Below, in pieces: positions 29,476-37,875 of a stretch of 64,000 nucleotides of DNA. Source of the DNA: Prochlorococcus marinus str. MIT 0917 (GTDB lineage: Bacteria > Cyanobacteriota > Cyanobacteriia > PCC-6307 > Cyanobiaceae); the NCBI RefSeq assembly GCF_027359575.1, contig NZ_CP114784.1:1735819-1799818 (forward strand), written 5' to 3'. How positions within the stretch are numbered: position 1 is the first letter of the stretch; each line of letters opens with the position of its first letter. Below the pieces are notes generated by a model. The model saw only the letters and a program-made list of their open reading frames with translations, did no database searches and was not told the origin of the DNA. The position numbers and the translations under genes are program-made.

Positions 29476-30573
29476 GTGTTAGATCATAAAGATAATCTTT
29501 TAAGCTCATATAACTATGATTTACCAAATGACTTAATTGCTCAATCACCTACCAAGAGTAGGCATGATGCCAAATTGATGATTATTAAAGATGGCCTAGA
29601 TGATTCTTTAAACCTTGTGCATGCAAAGGTTTGGGACATAAAGGATATCTTGAAGACTGGTGATCTTTTAGTTGTTAATAATACGCGAGTTGTTAAAGCA
29701 AGATTGCAAATTCGATTGTCAGGAGGAGGTTTAGGCGAATTATTGCTAATGGAGCCGAGGGGTAATGGCCGATGGCTTTGTCTTGGTCGTCCTGCTAGAC
29801 GTATGAGAGGAGGTGATCAATTATGGTTAGATACGTCACCAGATAATTCTTTAACCTTAAAAGTTATTGATAAGGATGAGAGAACAGGCGGAAGAATTAT
29901 TCAATTTTCAAATGAGTTTACTAGTTGGATGGAAATTGAAAATTTACTTGATTTATGTGGAGAAGTACCATTGCCTCCTTATATAGATAAAGACAAATCT
30001 AGTGGTCATGAGGAAAGCTATCAGACTAGATTTGCTTCGAAACCAGGAGCTATAGCTGCTCCCACGGCGGGCTTACATCTAAGTGATGAACTTATAGAAA
30101 TTTTAAAAATCAGAGGTATTAGAATTGCACAAATCACTTTGCATGTCGGCTTAGGAACTTTTAGACCATTAGAGAAAGAAGATCTATCTCAGTTGCATTT
30201 ACATAGTGAGTGGGTAGAGGTTACTGAAGAGACCACCAAAGCGATAACTAATTGTAAGGAGGATGGGGGAAAAGTCTTTGCTGTTGGCACTACAAGTGTG
30301 AGAGCCCTTGAGGCTGCTTACCTTTCAGGGAAAGGAACTTTGAAGCCGTATGAGGGCAAAGTAGATTTGGTAATTAAACCAGGATTTAAATTTTCCGTCA
30401 TTGATGGATTGCTCACTAATTTCCACCTACCTAAAAGTTCCCTATTACTTTTAGTTAGCGCTCTAATTGGTCGAAAACGTTTGTTGAAACTTTATAAACA
30501 TGCTATTTCTAACAAATATCGATTTTTTTCTTATGGAGACGCGATGTTGATAACGCCGGAGTCAGTTATATAA
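29476..30573 (+). CDS. queA: S-adenosylmethionine:tRNA ribosyltransferase-isomerase (QueA)
   Basis: Makes epoxyqueuosine in the wobble position of GUN anticodons by transferring the ribose part of SAM to preQ1 in tRNA. Motifs are [21 protein letters not shown] at the N terminus, [12 protein letters not shown], the substrate block [24 protein letters not shown], and [19 protein letters not shown] near the end. 365 residues. The GTG start is most likely. Convergent with cysK, 9 bases apart. The tRNA-Tyr (GTA) in this window is one of its substrate type. Confidence 0.96.
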   Translation: MLDHKDNLLSSYNYDLPNDLIAQSPTKSRHDAKLMIIKDGLDDSLNLVHAKVWDIKDILKTGDLLVVNNTRVVKARLQIRLSGGGLGELLLMEPRGNGRWLCLGRPARRMRGGDQLWLDTSPDNSLTLKVIDKDERTGGRIIQFSNEFTSWMEIENLLDLCGEVPLPPYIDKDKSSGHEESYQTRFASKPGAIAAPTAGLHLSDELIEILKIRGIRIAQITLHVGLGTFRPLEKEDLSQLHLHSEWVEVTEETTKAITNCKEDGGKVFAVGTTSVRALEAAYLSGKGTLKPYEGKVDLVIKPGFKFSVIDGLLTNFHLPKSSLLLLVSALIGRKRLLKLYKHAISNKYRFFSYGDAMLITPESVI

Positions 30574-30582
30574 AGTCAAAAG

Positions 30583-31569
30583 TCAAGCTAATGATGGTTC
30601 TTTGATAACGCCTGTAGGAACATTCTCAAACATTACGGATGAGATATATCTTTCGGCAAGGTCAGGTAGAACTACAACGATTGTCTTTCCAGAGAACTCT
30701 TCTTTTTCGGCCAGTCTTAAAGCCACAGCTGCAGCGGCACCACATGAGATGCCTACTAGTAGACCCTCTTCTTGCGCCAAACGTAATGCCATTGCGATAG
30801 ACTCATCATTAGAGATTTGCTCAACTTTATCAACTACAGATAAGTCAAGATTTTTAGGAATGAACCCAGCTCCAATACCTTGGATTTTGTGAGGGCCGGG
30901 CTTTATTTCTTCTCCATTAAGAGTTTGTGTTATCACTGGACTATGAGTAGGCTCTACGGCAACAGATAATAATGAATGATTTTTTTCTTGCTTTATGTAA
31001 CGAGAAACACCTGTGATTGTTCCACCTGTGCCGACTCCAGAAACTAAAACATCAATTTTGCCATCAGTATCATCCCAAATTTCAGGACCTGTTGTCTTGA
31101 AATGTATTTCTGGATTCGCTGGATTATCAAATTGTCCTGGCATGAAGTATTTTTTAGGGTCACTATCTGCGATTTCTTTCGCTTTTGCTATTGCACCAGG
31201 CATGCCTTTTGCTGCTTCAGTAAGTATTAATTCAGCGCCGAGAACAGCCATCATTCTCCGACGTTCAATTGACATGGACTCAGGCATCGTGAGGATTAAC
31301 TTATAACCTCGAGCAGCAGCTGTATAAGCAAGTGCTATTCCTGTGTTTCCAGATGTTGGTTCAATAATAACTTTTTCTTTATTGAGTAAACCTTTCTTCT
31401 CAGCATCCCAGATCATATTTGCTCCAATTCTGCATTTAACGCTGTAGGCAGGGTTACGACCCTCTATTTTTGCGAGTACTGTTGCTTTTGCGTTTTTTGT
31501 AATCGAATTAAGCTTGACCAATGGTGTACGACCAATAGCAAAACTATTGTCTTCATAGATTCTGGACAT
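30583..31569 (-). CDS. cysK: Cysteine synthase A (O-acetylserine sulfhydrylase)
   Basis: PLP enzyme joining O-acetylserine and sulphide into cysteine. The PLP lysine is Lys45 in [12 protein letters not shown]. The PLP loop [16 protein letters not shown], the phosphate-binding [15 protein letters not shown] and the C-terminal [15 protein letters not shown] are clear. 328 residues. It neighbours two Cys/Met-metabolism PLP genes on the same strand, making a small sulphur amino-acid cluster, though separated from them by an 87-base gap. Confidence 0.96.
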   Translation of the reverse strand: MSRIYEDNSFAIGRTPLVKLNSITKNAKATVLAKIEGRNPAYSVKCRIGANMIWDAEKKGLLNKEKVIIEPTSGNTGIALAYTAAARGYKLILTMPESMSIERRRMMAVLGAELILTEAAKGMPGAIAKAKEIADSDPKKYFMPGQFDNPANPEIHFKTTGPEIWDDTDGKIDVLVSGVGTGGTITGVSRYIKQEKNHSLLSVAVEPTHSPVITQTLNGEEIKPGPHKIQGIGAGFIPKNLDLSVVDKVEQISNDESIAMALRLAQEEGLLVGISCGAAAAVALRLAEKEEFSGKTIVVVLPDLAERYISSVMFENVPTGVIKEPSLA

Positions 31570-31656
31570 TTTTAAATGACTTAATTAGCTAATACACTAA
31601 ATCTATATAAAAATCTCGGTAATTGGTTATTTAGATAATCATTATTAGTGATTTTT

Positions 31657-33123
31657 TTAGATTACTGAATTAAATCTTGACCATAATTCATCTTCATTTT
31701 CTAACCCTACAGATACTCTTAATAAGTGTTCTGGGACCCCACAGCTTTCAGCCCATTTTAATTCTTTAAAGTGAGCTAACTGAACATATGGACAAACCAA
31801 TGTAAAATTTGTACCTAAACTTGGTCCTTTGTTTACTTTTAATGAATCATAAACTCTTTTTGATTCTTCAATTCCCCCTTTAAGTTCAAACGATAATAGA
31901 CACCCATAACCTCCTCCTTTCTTCAATAGCGAATTAAAATTTTTACAATATTGAGGATGTAAAACCTTTGAAATTTCTTTTTTTGTTTCTAATTTTTCTT
32001 TCAGCTTTAAGCAAGATATATTTAACCTTTTCAAGCGATATTCTACATCTCGACTAGTTTTTTCTAACTCGATAGCATCTGAATCGGATAGGGTAGATAA
32101 TGCAACTTTAGGAATCATCTCAGCTAATTCTTTTTCCCATTTGGAATAAGGACTTATGACAGTACTGCCAGCAAGAATATCCCCTCTTCCAGCAAAACTT
32201 TTTGTAAGTGAACTAAAAACTATATCTGCATAAGGAGTTAGATGAACATTTAGAGACGAACCGATGGTGTCGTCAACGATGATTGGGATATTTTTTTCTT
32301 GAGCTAATTTTGAAATAGATATGAGGTCAACACATTGCAATAAAGGATTACTAGGTATTTCTATGATTAATGCAGCTGGATTTTTTTTATCCAGCTCTTC
32401 TTTTATATGACTTAATTTTGTTTTAACAATGAGATCGCTTCCTTGGAAAATAATCTGAGGGAGTTTAAGCACATCAACATATGGGAAGCCAATTTGAAGT
32501 ATTGAATTGCTCCCTTTGATACACTTTATCGCTTTAAGAATAGTCGTTAAGGCAGCCATGCCTGATCGATGTAGTCGTATTAAACTGCGATCACAATTAT
32601 ATATATTAGCTAAACGATTAAGTAGTTTAGCTCGAGCACAATGACCATCTGAAGTGGAGGGCTTTTTCTCTCTCCCAAGCGCAATTGCCGCCTCACGTGA
32701 TGACAATCCAAGCCCAGTGTGTTGCCAGAATGCTTTTGCTGAAGGAGTATTTCTTTGATCAACAATTAGACAGGAGATACCAAGAAAATCTTTTATTGTT
32801 GAAGAACAATCAGAATCTTTTCGATGACAATATTTTTGGGCACTCAAAGCTGAAGCTCTATTGGGAAAGGGCCAACTACTTTGCTGTGATTCATCATCAA
32901 ATTCAAGTGATTTACGAGACACCTCAGCAACAAAAGGATTAAATCCGAATCTTGGATAAATTGCTTTTAATGAATTGATACAGGCTGGAACCTTCTCTTC
33001 GTAGGCGATTACGTCTTTCCATCTAGGTAAGGCAACAGATACGGCATGTGGCCTACTTGGGAGAGGCTCTCCTAAGTCTTTAGCGCTCCAGCAAGGATCA
33101 TTTAGTAAATTTCTTTCAGTCAA
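31657..33123 (-). CDS. metB: Cys/Met-metabolism PLP enzyme with long N-terminal extension
   Basis: Fold-type I PLP enzyme of the cystathionine gamma-synthase family, 488 residues, about 100 longer than typical. The first 150 residues have no recognisable PLP motif. After that come the cofactor pieces (SGMAALTTILKAI, IEIPSNPLLQ, VDDTIGS) and the PLP lysine Lys308 in FSSLTKSFAGRGD. The end (LLRVSVGLENEDELWSRF) is canonical. Its TTG start overlaps the stop of the upstream gene (TTGA), so both are translated together. A role in cystathionine formation or trans-sulphuration is likely, but which of the pair is synthase or lyase cannot be decided. Confidence 0.85.
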   Translation of the reverse strand: MTERNLLNDPCWSAKDLGEPLPSRPHAVSVALPRWKDVIAYEEKVPACINSLKAIYPRFGFNPFVAEVSRKSLEFDDESQQSSWPFPNRASALSAQKYCHRKDSDCSSTIKDFLGISCLIVDQRNTPSAKAFWQHTGLGLSSREAAIALGREKKPSTSDGHCARAKLLNRLANIYNCDRSLIRLHRSGMAALTTILKAIKCIKGSNSILQIGFPYVDVLKLPQIIFQGSDLIVKTKLSHIKEELDKKNPAALIIEIPSNPLLQCVDLISISKLAQEKNIPIIVDDTIGSSLNVHLTPYADIVFSSLTKSFAGRGDILAGSTVISPYSKWEKELAEMIPKVALSTLSDSDAIELEKTSRDVEYRLKRLNISCLKLKEKLETKKEISKVLHPQYCKNFNSLLKKGGGYGCLLSFELKGGIEESKRVYDSLKVNKGPSLGTNFTLVCPYVQLAHFKELKWAESCGVPEHLLRVSVGLENEDELWSRFNSVI

Positions 33124-34289
33124 GAGATTGTTCCCAATGCTTGATTTAAATCAGCACTTAAGTCCTCAATATCTTCACATCCGACAGAGAATCGGATAAG
33201 TGAATCAGTAATTCCAATCTTTAATTTTGTTTCTTTTGGGACTGAAGCGTGTGTCATTGTTGCTGGGTGGCAAACAAGGCTTTCAATTCCTCCCAGACTT
33301 TCTGCCATTTTGAAATAATGAAGACTTTTGCAAAATGAATAAGTTTGGTCTTGAGTTCCGTTAACTGTGGCAGTAACAATTGCTCCCCCCATAGCCATTT
33401 GTTTTTTTGCCAACTTCCATTGTGGATGATCACTTCTAAAGGGATATCGAACGGATTTTATTGCTGGATTGTTGGCTAATTGATTAGCTATTTTAGATGC
33501 ATTATTTATTTGTCTTTCTAATCGTAGTGGAAGAGTTTTGATCCCTCGAGTAATAAGCCAACAATCAAAAGGAGAAGGATTTAGGCCAAGAGATTTTTGG
33601 GCGAAATTTAACTTGTCTCTCCATGCAGTATTCTCGGTGCAAACAGCACCTCCAAGTGCATCTGAATGACCATTTATATACTTGGTCGTACTAGTTAAGG
33701 ATAAGGTCGCTCCAAGTTTAAGAGGTCTTTGTATTAGAGGCGTTGCAAAAGTATTGTCTACGACAACAGGAATTTGCATTTTATTTGAGAAATTACAAAT
33801 CCCCTCAATATCAATAACTTTTAGGAGTGGGTTAGTCGGACTTTCGAGCCAAATCATTGTGGGGTTGTGATTTGAAATGACTTCTTGAAAATTGGGCTTA
33901 GTAAAGTCTATCCATAGAGTTTTTAATCCAAAACGATTAAAAACTTGTTCAAATAATCTCACCGTACACCCATATAGGTTCTCCTCGCAAAGTATTAAGT
34001 CTCCAGCCTTAAGAGAGGAAACTATTGCTGTAATTGCTGCGACTCCAGAACTGAATACACTTGCAAACTGACATTCTTCCAAATCAGACAAAACTGATGC
34101 CAGTATTCGAAAGTTTGGATTTCCTGAACGAGTGTAGTCAAAGCCACCCTCATTTCCATGTGCGAAAGTTGAGGTTGGGAAGATGGGAGGCATTATTGAC
34201 CCGGTTTCTTCAGAAAAATTTTCTTTGTGATGAATAACTCTTGTGTTTACTCCAGTGTTGAACTCCTTATCTCTTTTTATTGATCCCAT
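33120..34289 (-). CDS. metC: Cystathionine gamma-synthase / beta-lyase family enzyme
   Basis: PLP enzyme of normal family length (389 residues). Visible are the substrate entry segment PPIFPTSTFAHGNEG, YTRSGNPNF, SSGVAAITAIVSSLKAGD, LESPTNPLLKVID, DNTFATP and the PLP lysine Lys203 in STTKYINGHSD. The C-terminal ESLGGIESLVCHPATMTHAS is typical of synthase/lyase members. It leads the two-gene unit and ends in a TTGA overlap with the next gene. The synthase and lyase activities of methionine synthesis are probably shared between the two; gene symbols are provisional. Its promoter lies next to the left border of the accessory island. Confidence 0.87.
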   Translation of the reverse strand: MGSIKRDKEFNTGVNTRVIHHKENFSEETGSIMPPIFPTSTFAHGNEGGFDYTRSGNPNFRILASVLSDLEECQFASVFSSGVAAITAIVSSLKAGDLILCEENLYGCTVRLFEQVFNRFGLKTLWIDFTKPNFQEVISNHNPTMIWLESPTNPLLKVIDIEGICNFSNKMQIPVVVDNTFATPLIQRPLKLGATLSLTSTTKYINGHSDALGGAVCTENTAWRDKLNFAQKSLGLNPSPFDCWLITRGIKTLPLRLERQINNASKIANQLANNPAIKSVRYPFRSDHPQWKLAKKQMAMGGAIVTATVNGTQDQTYSFCKSLHYFKMAESLGGIESLVCHPATMTHASVPKETKLKIGITDSLIRFSVGCEDIEDLSADLNQALGTIS

Positions 34290-34333
34290 ATCCTTTGAGT
34301 TGTTTTTCTATAGGCTATAGAAAAACATGAAAA

Positions 34334-34352
34334 AGCCCCTAAAAAAAGGGCT
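34334..34352 (-). terminator. Minus-strand terminator hairpin
   Basis: AGCCC / GGGCT stem with an A-rich loop; the plus-strand A-run before it becomes a U-run on the minus strand. No coding frame of more than 14 codons precedes it on that strand between 34353 and 34440, so it may end a short minus-strand RNA. The rest of 34290-34597 shows no gene I can support. Confidence 0.5.
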
Positions 34353-34597
34353 ATATAATTAAATTTAATGAGAAAGAAGCTATGTGTACTCTCATACCTT
34401 GCTTGAGTAATACTTGAATTCAGCTATAGCAGTTAATTCTAAAGAAAATTAAGATGGACTTTGATTTGACTGATTATTCCACAGATCGCACAATACACGC
34501 GCAATTTATCTGAGTGGCTATCCGTACAAACTCATTATCACGACTATCTTATTTAGAAGCGAGCATTAATGAAACTAAGTAACCAAATTAGTTTGTG

Positions 34598-34768
34598 ATG
34601 AATCTATTCGAAAGTATCTTTCATAATCAAGTCTTGATGACTTTCCTGATTGCATCAATATGGATCGTTCCAGGTTTTGTATTTACCAGAATGACAAATC
34701 AAAAATTCAAGCGAAGAGAACTTGCAAGACAATCTAAGAGAGTGTCAAAACTTTATCCTTCCTCATAG
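34598..34768 (+). CDS. Small membrane protein, 56 residues
   Basis: MNLFESIFHNQ, one hydrophobic helix (VLMTFLIASIWIVPGFVF), then a strongly basic tail (KFKRRELARQSKRVSKL). This N-out/C-in one-helix layout with a basic cytoplasmic tail is typical of picocyanobacterial microproteins. No clear Shine-Dalgarno sequence. Function unknown. Confidence 0.65.
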   Translation: MNLFESIFHNQVLMTFLIASIWIVPGFVFTRMTNQKFKRRELARQSKRVSKLYPSS

Positions 34769-34830
34769 TTTGAGAAAGGTCAAAAGTAATAGTACATCGT
34801 CCTGAAAAAAAATTGCGAGCTTAATCATTG

Positions 34831-34926
34831 ATGAAAGACTCTCAAGATATCAAGCAAAACCCCTTAGGTGATTGGTATAACCCAAGTATTTATCGCACTA
34901 ACTTTTACAACAACCTAATTAGGTAA
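34831..34926 (+). CDS. Possible 31-residue protein
   Basis: MKDSQDIKQNPLGDWYNPSI followed by YRTNFYNNLIR. It is polar and aromatic with no membrane segment. There is GAGC but no strong ribosome binding site before the ATG. Supported only by composition and the density of similar genes around it. Confidence 0.4.
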   Translation: MKDSQDIKQNPLGDWYNPSIYRTNFYNNLIR

Positions 34927-35031
34927 AAACAACCCGAACTGGTTAGCCCTACATCGACCGACCTATGAGAAAAAAGAACTAACTTCTATATTATCAACAT
35001 CCTCACATAAGTAACTAGAAAACGATTAGCT

Positions 35032-35142
35032 ATGCACGCAATAACTAGAATTACTGCTACTAAGCTGTTGCTTCTTTTTAATTTGCCGGCAATCCTTTTA
35101 TTGGCCGGGGCTTTCGAAATTGGTTCTTCAGTACTTGCATAA
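35032..35142 (+). CDS. One-helix microprotein, 36 residues
   Basis: MHAITRITATK then a hydrophobic helix (LLLLFNLPAILLLAGAFEIG) ending SSVLA. It may be a membrane anchor or a signal-peptide-like product. First of three closely spaced genes: the next starts 2 bases after its stop. Function unknown. Confidence 0.55.
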   Translation: MHAITRITATKLLLLFNLPAILLLAGAFEIGSSVLA

Positions 35143-35144
35143 TT

Positions 35145-35261
35145 ATGACTTCATTTCAGGAAAGATTTATTGAATCAAAAATTAAAAAGTATATTCCTCT
35201 TTTTGTTGTTGGAAAACTAGCAATATTTACTGGGTTTCTTCTCTACATGATGCAGGGGTAA
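35145..35261 (+). CDS. One-helix microprotein, 38 residues
   Basis: A basic amphipathic start (MTSFQERFIESKIKKYI) followed by one hydrophobic helix (PLFVVGKLAIFTGFLLYMM). It starts 2 bases after the preceding stop and ends 3 bases before the next ATG, so the three genes form an operon. No homologue is recognised. Confidence 0.6.
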   Translation: MTSFQERFIESKIKKYIPLFVVGKLAIFTGFLLYMMQG

Positions 35262-35264
35262 GAA

Positions 35265-35351
35265 ATGACAACACAAGAAAGAATTAAAGCTGCTGAACTA
35301 CGAATTAAAGAACTACAAACTCTTATTCAATACTTGAAGAACGAGAAGTGA
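35265..35351 (+). CDS. Helical microprotein, 28 residues
   Basis: MTTQERIKAAELRIKELQTL followed by IQYLKNEK: one charged amphipathic helix with heptad spacing of Ile and Leu, possibly a coiled-coil partner. AGGGGTAAGAA precedes the ATG inside the end of the previous gene, a good ribosome binding site. Third member of the 35032-35351 operon. Confidence 0.6.
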   Translation: MTTQERIKAAELRIKELQTLIQYLKNEK

Positions 35352-35419
35352 AATCTATTAAGAAGTTTTTCCAAACACTGAAAATTTTTTGATAGGTTTT
35401 TTAAGAATTTAAGTTACTT

Positions 35420-35521
35420 TTACCACTCAGAGTCTTCTAGAAGATTTGAATACTCATGATAATCAAAGAAAATATCCTCTTCTAAGACTTCTTCCAAAGC
35501 GATTCGATTGAAATATGTCAT
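35420..35521 (-). CDS. Acidic microprotein, 33 residues (paralogue of 35993-36103)
   Basis: MTYFNRIALEEVLEEDIFFD followed by YHEYSNLLEDSEW. It is very acidic (ten Asp/Glu) and aromatic. It is about 75 percent identical to the protein at 35993-36103, which proves the frame. GGAAAG lies 6 bases before the ATG; an in-frame ATG five codons earlier is possible. No membrane segment. Function unknown. Confidence 0.75.
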   Translation of the reverse strand: MTYFNRIALEEVLEEDIFFDYHEYSNLLEDSEW

Positions 35522-35735
35522 GGTTGTCTTTCCCATAACATAAATAATCGAGTAATTAAAATAGAAGTGTGAGTGATCGATTTTTGAGTTGCTTTAGGAG
35601 TAAGAAAAGTGGCTTGATGCCCCTAAAGAGACTTCTCGCAAATTTTCACTTTTAGTTTTTCACTATGAACCAGAGCATAAAAAAACATTTGCAAGATAAC
35701 TCTTAATTATTGGTGTTTGGCCTAATCCAAACAGA

Positions 35736-35870
35736 ATGAATATTGATGATGTCAACGTAATAGCGATCTTGGAGCCTTTATTCAGCTTGAAATTTGTCGC
35801 TTTAGTTAGAACAGAGTTCATGACGGAATCTTATGTTATAGATAACTTAAGACCGGAATTGATTATTTAA
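35736..35870 (+). CDS. Possible 44-residue protein
   Basis: MNIDDVNVIAILEPLFSLKF continuing to DNLRPELII; acidic, with alternating hydrophobic residues and no membrane span. It lies between the two minus-strand acidic paralogues. No ribosome binding site is obvious. Supported weakly. Confidence 0.4.
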   Translation: MNIDDVNVIAILEPLFSLKFVALVRTEFMTESYVIDNLRPELII

Positions 35871-35992
35871 GTAACAAAATATACGTTATAAGTAGAGGCT
35901 ATTAGCCAAGCAAAATACATTTACATCTTCCAATGCTGAGACCTTCTCCTTCAGATGATATCCCAAAAAAATTGGTAATCTATTTTAGAAGA

Positions 35993-36103
35993 CTATGCTT
36001 GTTTCCAATCAGAGTCTTCTAGAAGATTTGAATACTCGTTGTAATTAAAAAATAGGTCTTCCTCTAATACTTCTTCCAGAGTGATTCGATTAAAATAATT
36101 CAC
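35993..36103 (-). CDS. Acidic microprotein, 36 residues (paralogue of 35420-35521)
   Basis: MNYFNRITLEEVLEEDLFFN then YNEYSNLLEDSDWKQA. The start is GTG, preceded by GAGGTGAA, a good site lying inside the end of the upstream gene. The stop codon of the upstream gene and this start overlap as GTGA, so translation is coupled. Same fold and charge as its paralogue, with three extra C-terminal residues. Confidence 0.78.
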   Translation of the reverse strand: MNYFNRITLEEVLEEDLFFNYNEYSNLLEDSDWKQA

Positions 36104-36240
36104 GCTTCACCTCGAAAAGGTGAGTTGTAATAAGCCTTGTTAACTGTATAAAGTGTGTAAAGAGATACAGCGATCCCTAAAAAACCTACAACTAGGATTG
36201 GAGAGAATGATGGAAAATCATAAGTAGGAATTGAAGTCAT
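36100..36240 (-). CDS. One-helix membrane protein, 46 residues
   Basis: MTSIPTYDFPSFSP, then a helix (ILVVGFLGIAVSLYTLYTV) and a short tail ending NSPFRGEA. Its TGA overlaps the GTG of the acidic microprotein, so the pair forms a membrane plus acidic-soluble module. Function unknown. Confidence 0.65.
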   Translation of the reverse strand: MTSIPTYDFPSFSPILVVGFLGIAVSLYTLYTVNKAYYNSPFRGEA

Positions 36241-36334
36241 AATGATATAAATGATGACAATTATGTTCTAAAGCATCTGCATGCTTTTTGATTGAGGCTT
36301 GTACGACAAATTTTTACGCTTAACACGACAAAGG

Positions 36335-36865
36335 CTAAGCATTAAAAAACTCAGTAAGTGATAAATCATTTCTTTTTAACAAAGCAAAAGTTGTACCCTT
36401 GTAACCTTTGCATATACGTAAGTCGGGAGATAATACAGTTGTATCTAGCCAACCTTTTTGAGTCTTTTTTATTTCTGATAGGAAACTAATCTTTTTAGTT
36501 AGTAACTTTGGACCTATTATTCCTGCTTTTATAAAGCTAACGTTTATACGTTTCTGATCAATAATTTCTAAGCTAGCAAGAATGTTAGTAGAAAATAGCT
36601 TTCCTGCAAAACCTTTTGGTCTTAATAAATTTAGTCCTCTACTTCTCTTTGGCTCAAGTATCTGTAAGTTATCTAATAGCGGTGAATAATTTAAAAGAGG
36701 TGAGTTAGAAGTACTCCATCTAAGTTCCCATACACCTGTGAGAAGATCAATTTGCTTTGTTATGTCTACAGAGGATTCGCTTGCAGCTATTTTAATGAGC
36801 TCGACGATCTGATTTGATTTAGGGGTATGTTTAAGAACTTTTATCAATTTTGATATTGAACTCAT
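36335..36865 (-). CDS. PAP/fibrillin (plastid-lipid associated) family protein
   Basis: Lipocalin-like protein of the fibrillin family, which binds lipids or quinones at thylakoids and plastoglobules. 176 residues. The family start LLTGVWELRWSTSNSPLL is at about 42-59, then a beta-rich body and the typical C-terminal STYDLxR-like segment, here DTTVLSPDLRICKGYKGTTF. No signal peptide. Fibrillin-like genes occur in several copies in cyanobacteria; this one sits in the island rather than a core locus. Lipid partner unknown. Confidence 0.8.
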   Translation of the reverse strand: MSSISKLIKVLKHTPKSNQIVELIKIAASESSVDITKQIDLLTGVWELRWSTSNSPLLNYSPLLDNLQILEPKRSRGLNLLRPKGFAGKLFSTNILASLEIIDQKRINVSFIKAGIIGPKLLTKKISFLSEIKKTQKGWLDTTVLSPDLRICKGYKGTTFALLKRNDLSLTEFFNA

Positions 36866-36885
36866 GATTATTATTTGTTTAAAAT

Positions 36886-37083
36886 CTACAGTTGTTCAAT
36901 ATTTATCTGGTTGGCATAAAGAACGTGTGGCTGGTCTTTACTACCCTCACTTGCTTGAATCCATTCTTTGTACTCTTCTTTAAGAGCTTTTTTATCAAGC
37001 CCATCAAGTTCCATAAGTCTCTTTGAAGCATCATTCATTGTTATTTCAAGAGTCCTTTTTAAGCTGATAGTTGGAATTTTCAT
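36886..37083 (-). CDS. EYxEWxQ-family microprotein, 65 residues
   Basis: Soluble helical protein MKIPTISLKRTLEITMNDAS ... LKEEYKEWIQASEG ... The EEYKEWIQ segment matches the proteins at 45621-45824 (QEYREWIQ) and, more loosely, 46377-46592 (QEFCEWTT), so it belongs to a small island family. Its ATG overlaps the stop of the upstream 33-residue gene as ATGA. Function unknown. Confidence 0.75.
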   Translation of the reverse strand: MKIPTISLKRTLEITMNDASKRLMELDGLDKKALKEEYKEWIQASEGSKDQPHVLYANQINIEQL

Positions 37084-37181
37084 ACAAAGTTACCAATTAG
37101 AGAGTCAGCTAAAAAATTACAAACAACAAAAGCGAAAGTCATCGCTAGTGGTTTTTGAAATAAATCATTAGAAGAGTTCAT
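37080..37181 (-). CDS. One-helix microprotein, 33 residues
   Basis: MNSSNDLFQKPL followed by a hydrophobic stretch (AMTFAFVVCNFLADSLIG). Its TGA overlaps the ATG of the EYxEWxQ gene (ATGA), and its start lies 9 bases after the stop of the 38-residue gene at 37191. These form a three-gene minus-strand operon. Confidence 0.6.
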   Translation of the reverse strand: MNSSNDLFQKPLAMTFAFVVCNFLADSLIGNFV

Positions 37182-37190
37182 TGGATTTTA

Positions 37191-37307
37191 TTAGTAGTGA
37201 CCAATTGAGCTAACGAAGCATGCTAAAGCTCCGCAATAGATAAAAAACAAACTCATTTCTAATGGTCTACGACTAAAGAATGAGAGGTAGAAAGTAGTTG
37301 ACTTCAT
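37191..37307 (-). CDS. One-helix microprotein, 38 residues
   Basis: MKSTTFYLSFFSRRPLEM then a hydrophobic helix (SLFFIYCGALACFVSSIG) ending HY. First of the minus-strand operon leading to the EYxEWxQ protein. No strong ribosome binding site is visible. Confidence 0.55.
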   Translation of the reverse strand: MKSTTFYLSFFSRRPLEMSLFFIYCGALACFVSSIGHY

Positions 37308-37315
37308 GTGGATAG

Positions 37316-37423
37316 CTAAAACAATTTAAAATGATTGTTTGCTTTTTTCTTTGCTGCTTTTTGTATACGGCAAAGTTCAGTCATCTCTGGTTTAGGGATG
37401 CTGAAAGGGGTAAACAATTTCAT
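37316..37423 (-). CDS. Small basic protein, 35 residues
   Basis: MKLFTPFSIPKPEMTELCRI then QKAAKKKANNHFKLF; basic C-terminal half. The frame is open to 37510, but GGGAG 7 bases before the ATG at 37423 decides the start. It ends 8 bases before the next minus-strand gene, so it is probably co-transcribed. Function unknown. Confidence 0.6.
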   Translation of the reverse strand: MKLFTPFSIPKPEMTELCRIQKAAKKKANNHFKLF

Positions 37424-37875
37424 AAAAATCTCCCTTTTACTCCTATGTTTTAGGGCATTCGGAGGTTCTTTAGATGTGTAGAACCCCCTAATAGAAAGTA
37501 GTACTTGCACTACAACCTTCGATCATCAAATCTCTCTAAATTTTTTTTTTCGGGATCCTGATAATAATTAGCTCAGCCTTAATTGTTCAAATGTCTACAG
37601 CAGAACCTAGTTAGTCATAACAAGTTTAACTAATATTGTTCAGATTCATTTTCATTTATCCTTACTTATCTAGACACGAATAGGTCAAGAAAACTAAATA
37701 CATTTAATCATTTTGTAGTTCTAATTCTGGAAGATGCGAAACAGCTTTCATATGCAGAAAGGGAATCAATGGGTAAAAGAATTCTAAAATCGTCTTATTT
37801 TTATAGTTAACCGAACGATTGAATCTCACGAAACTCATTTGATTCTCTGATCATATATATATTCGATATAAATCA
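37424..37875. other. Intergenic region without a supported gene
   Basis: About 450 bases, AT-rich, between divergent gene sets. I see only a 17-codon open frame near 37733 and a T-run near 37540. It must hold divergent promoters; none is clear enough to name. Confidence 0.5.

Noticed and set aside
34453-34560. Frame without ATG ending EWLSVQTHYHDYLI
   Set aside because: It reads like a picocyanobacterial microprotein, but the only starts are CTG or ATT; a frameshifted remnant is possible but cannot be supported.
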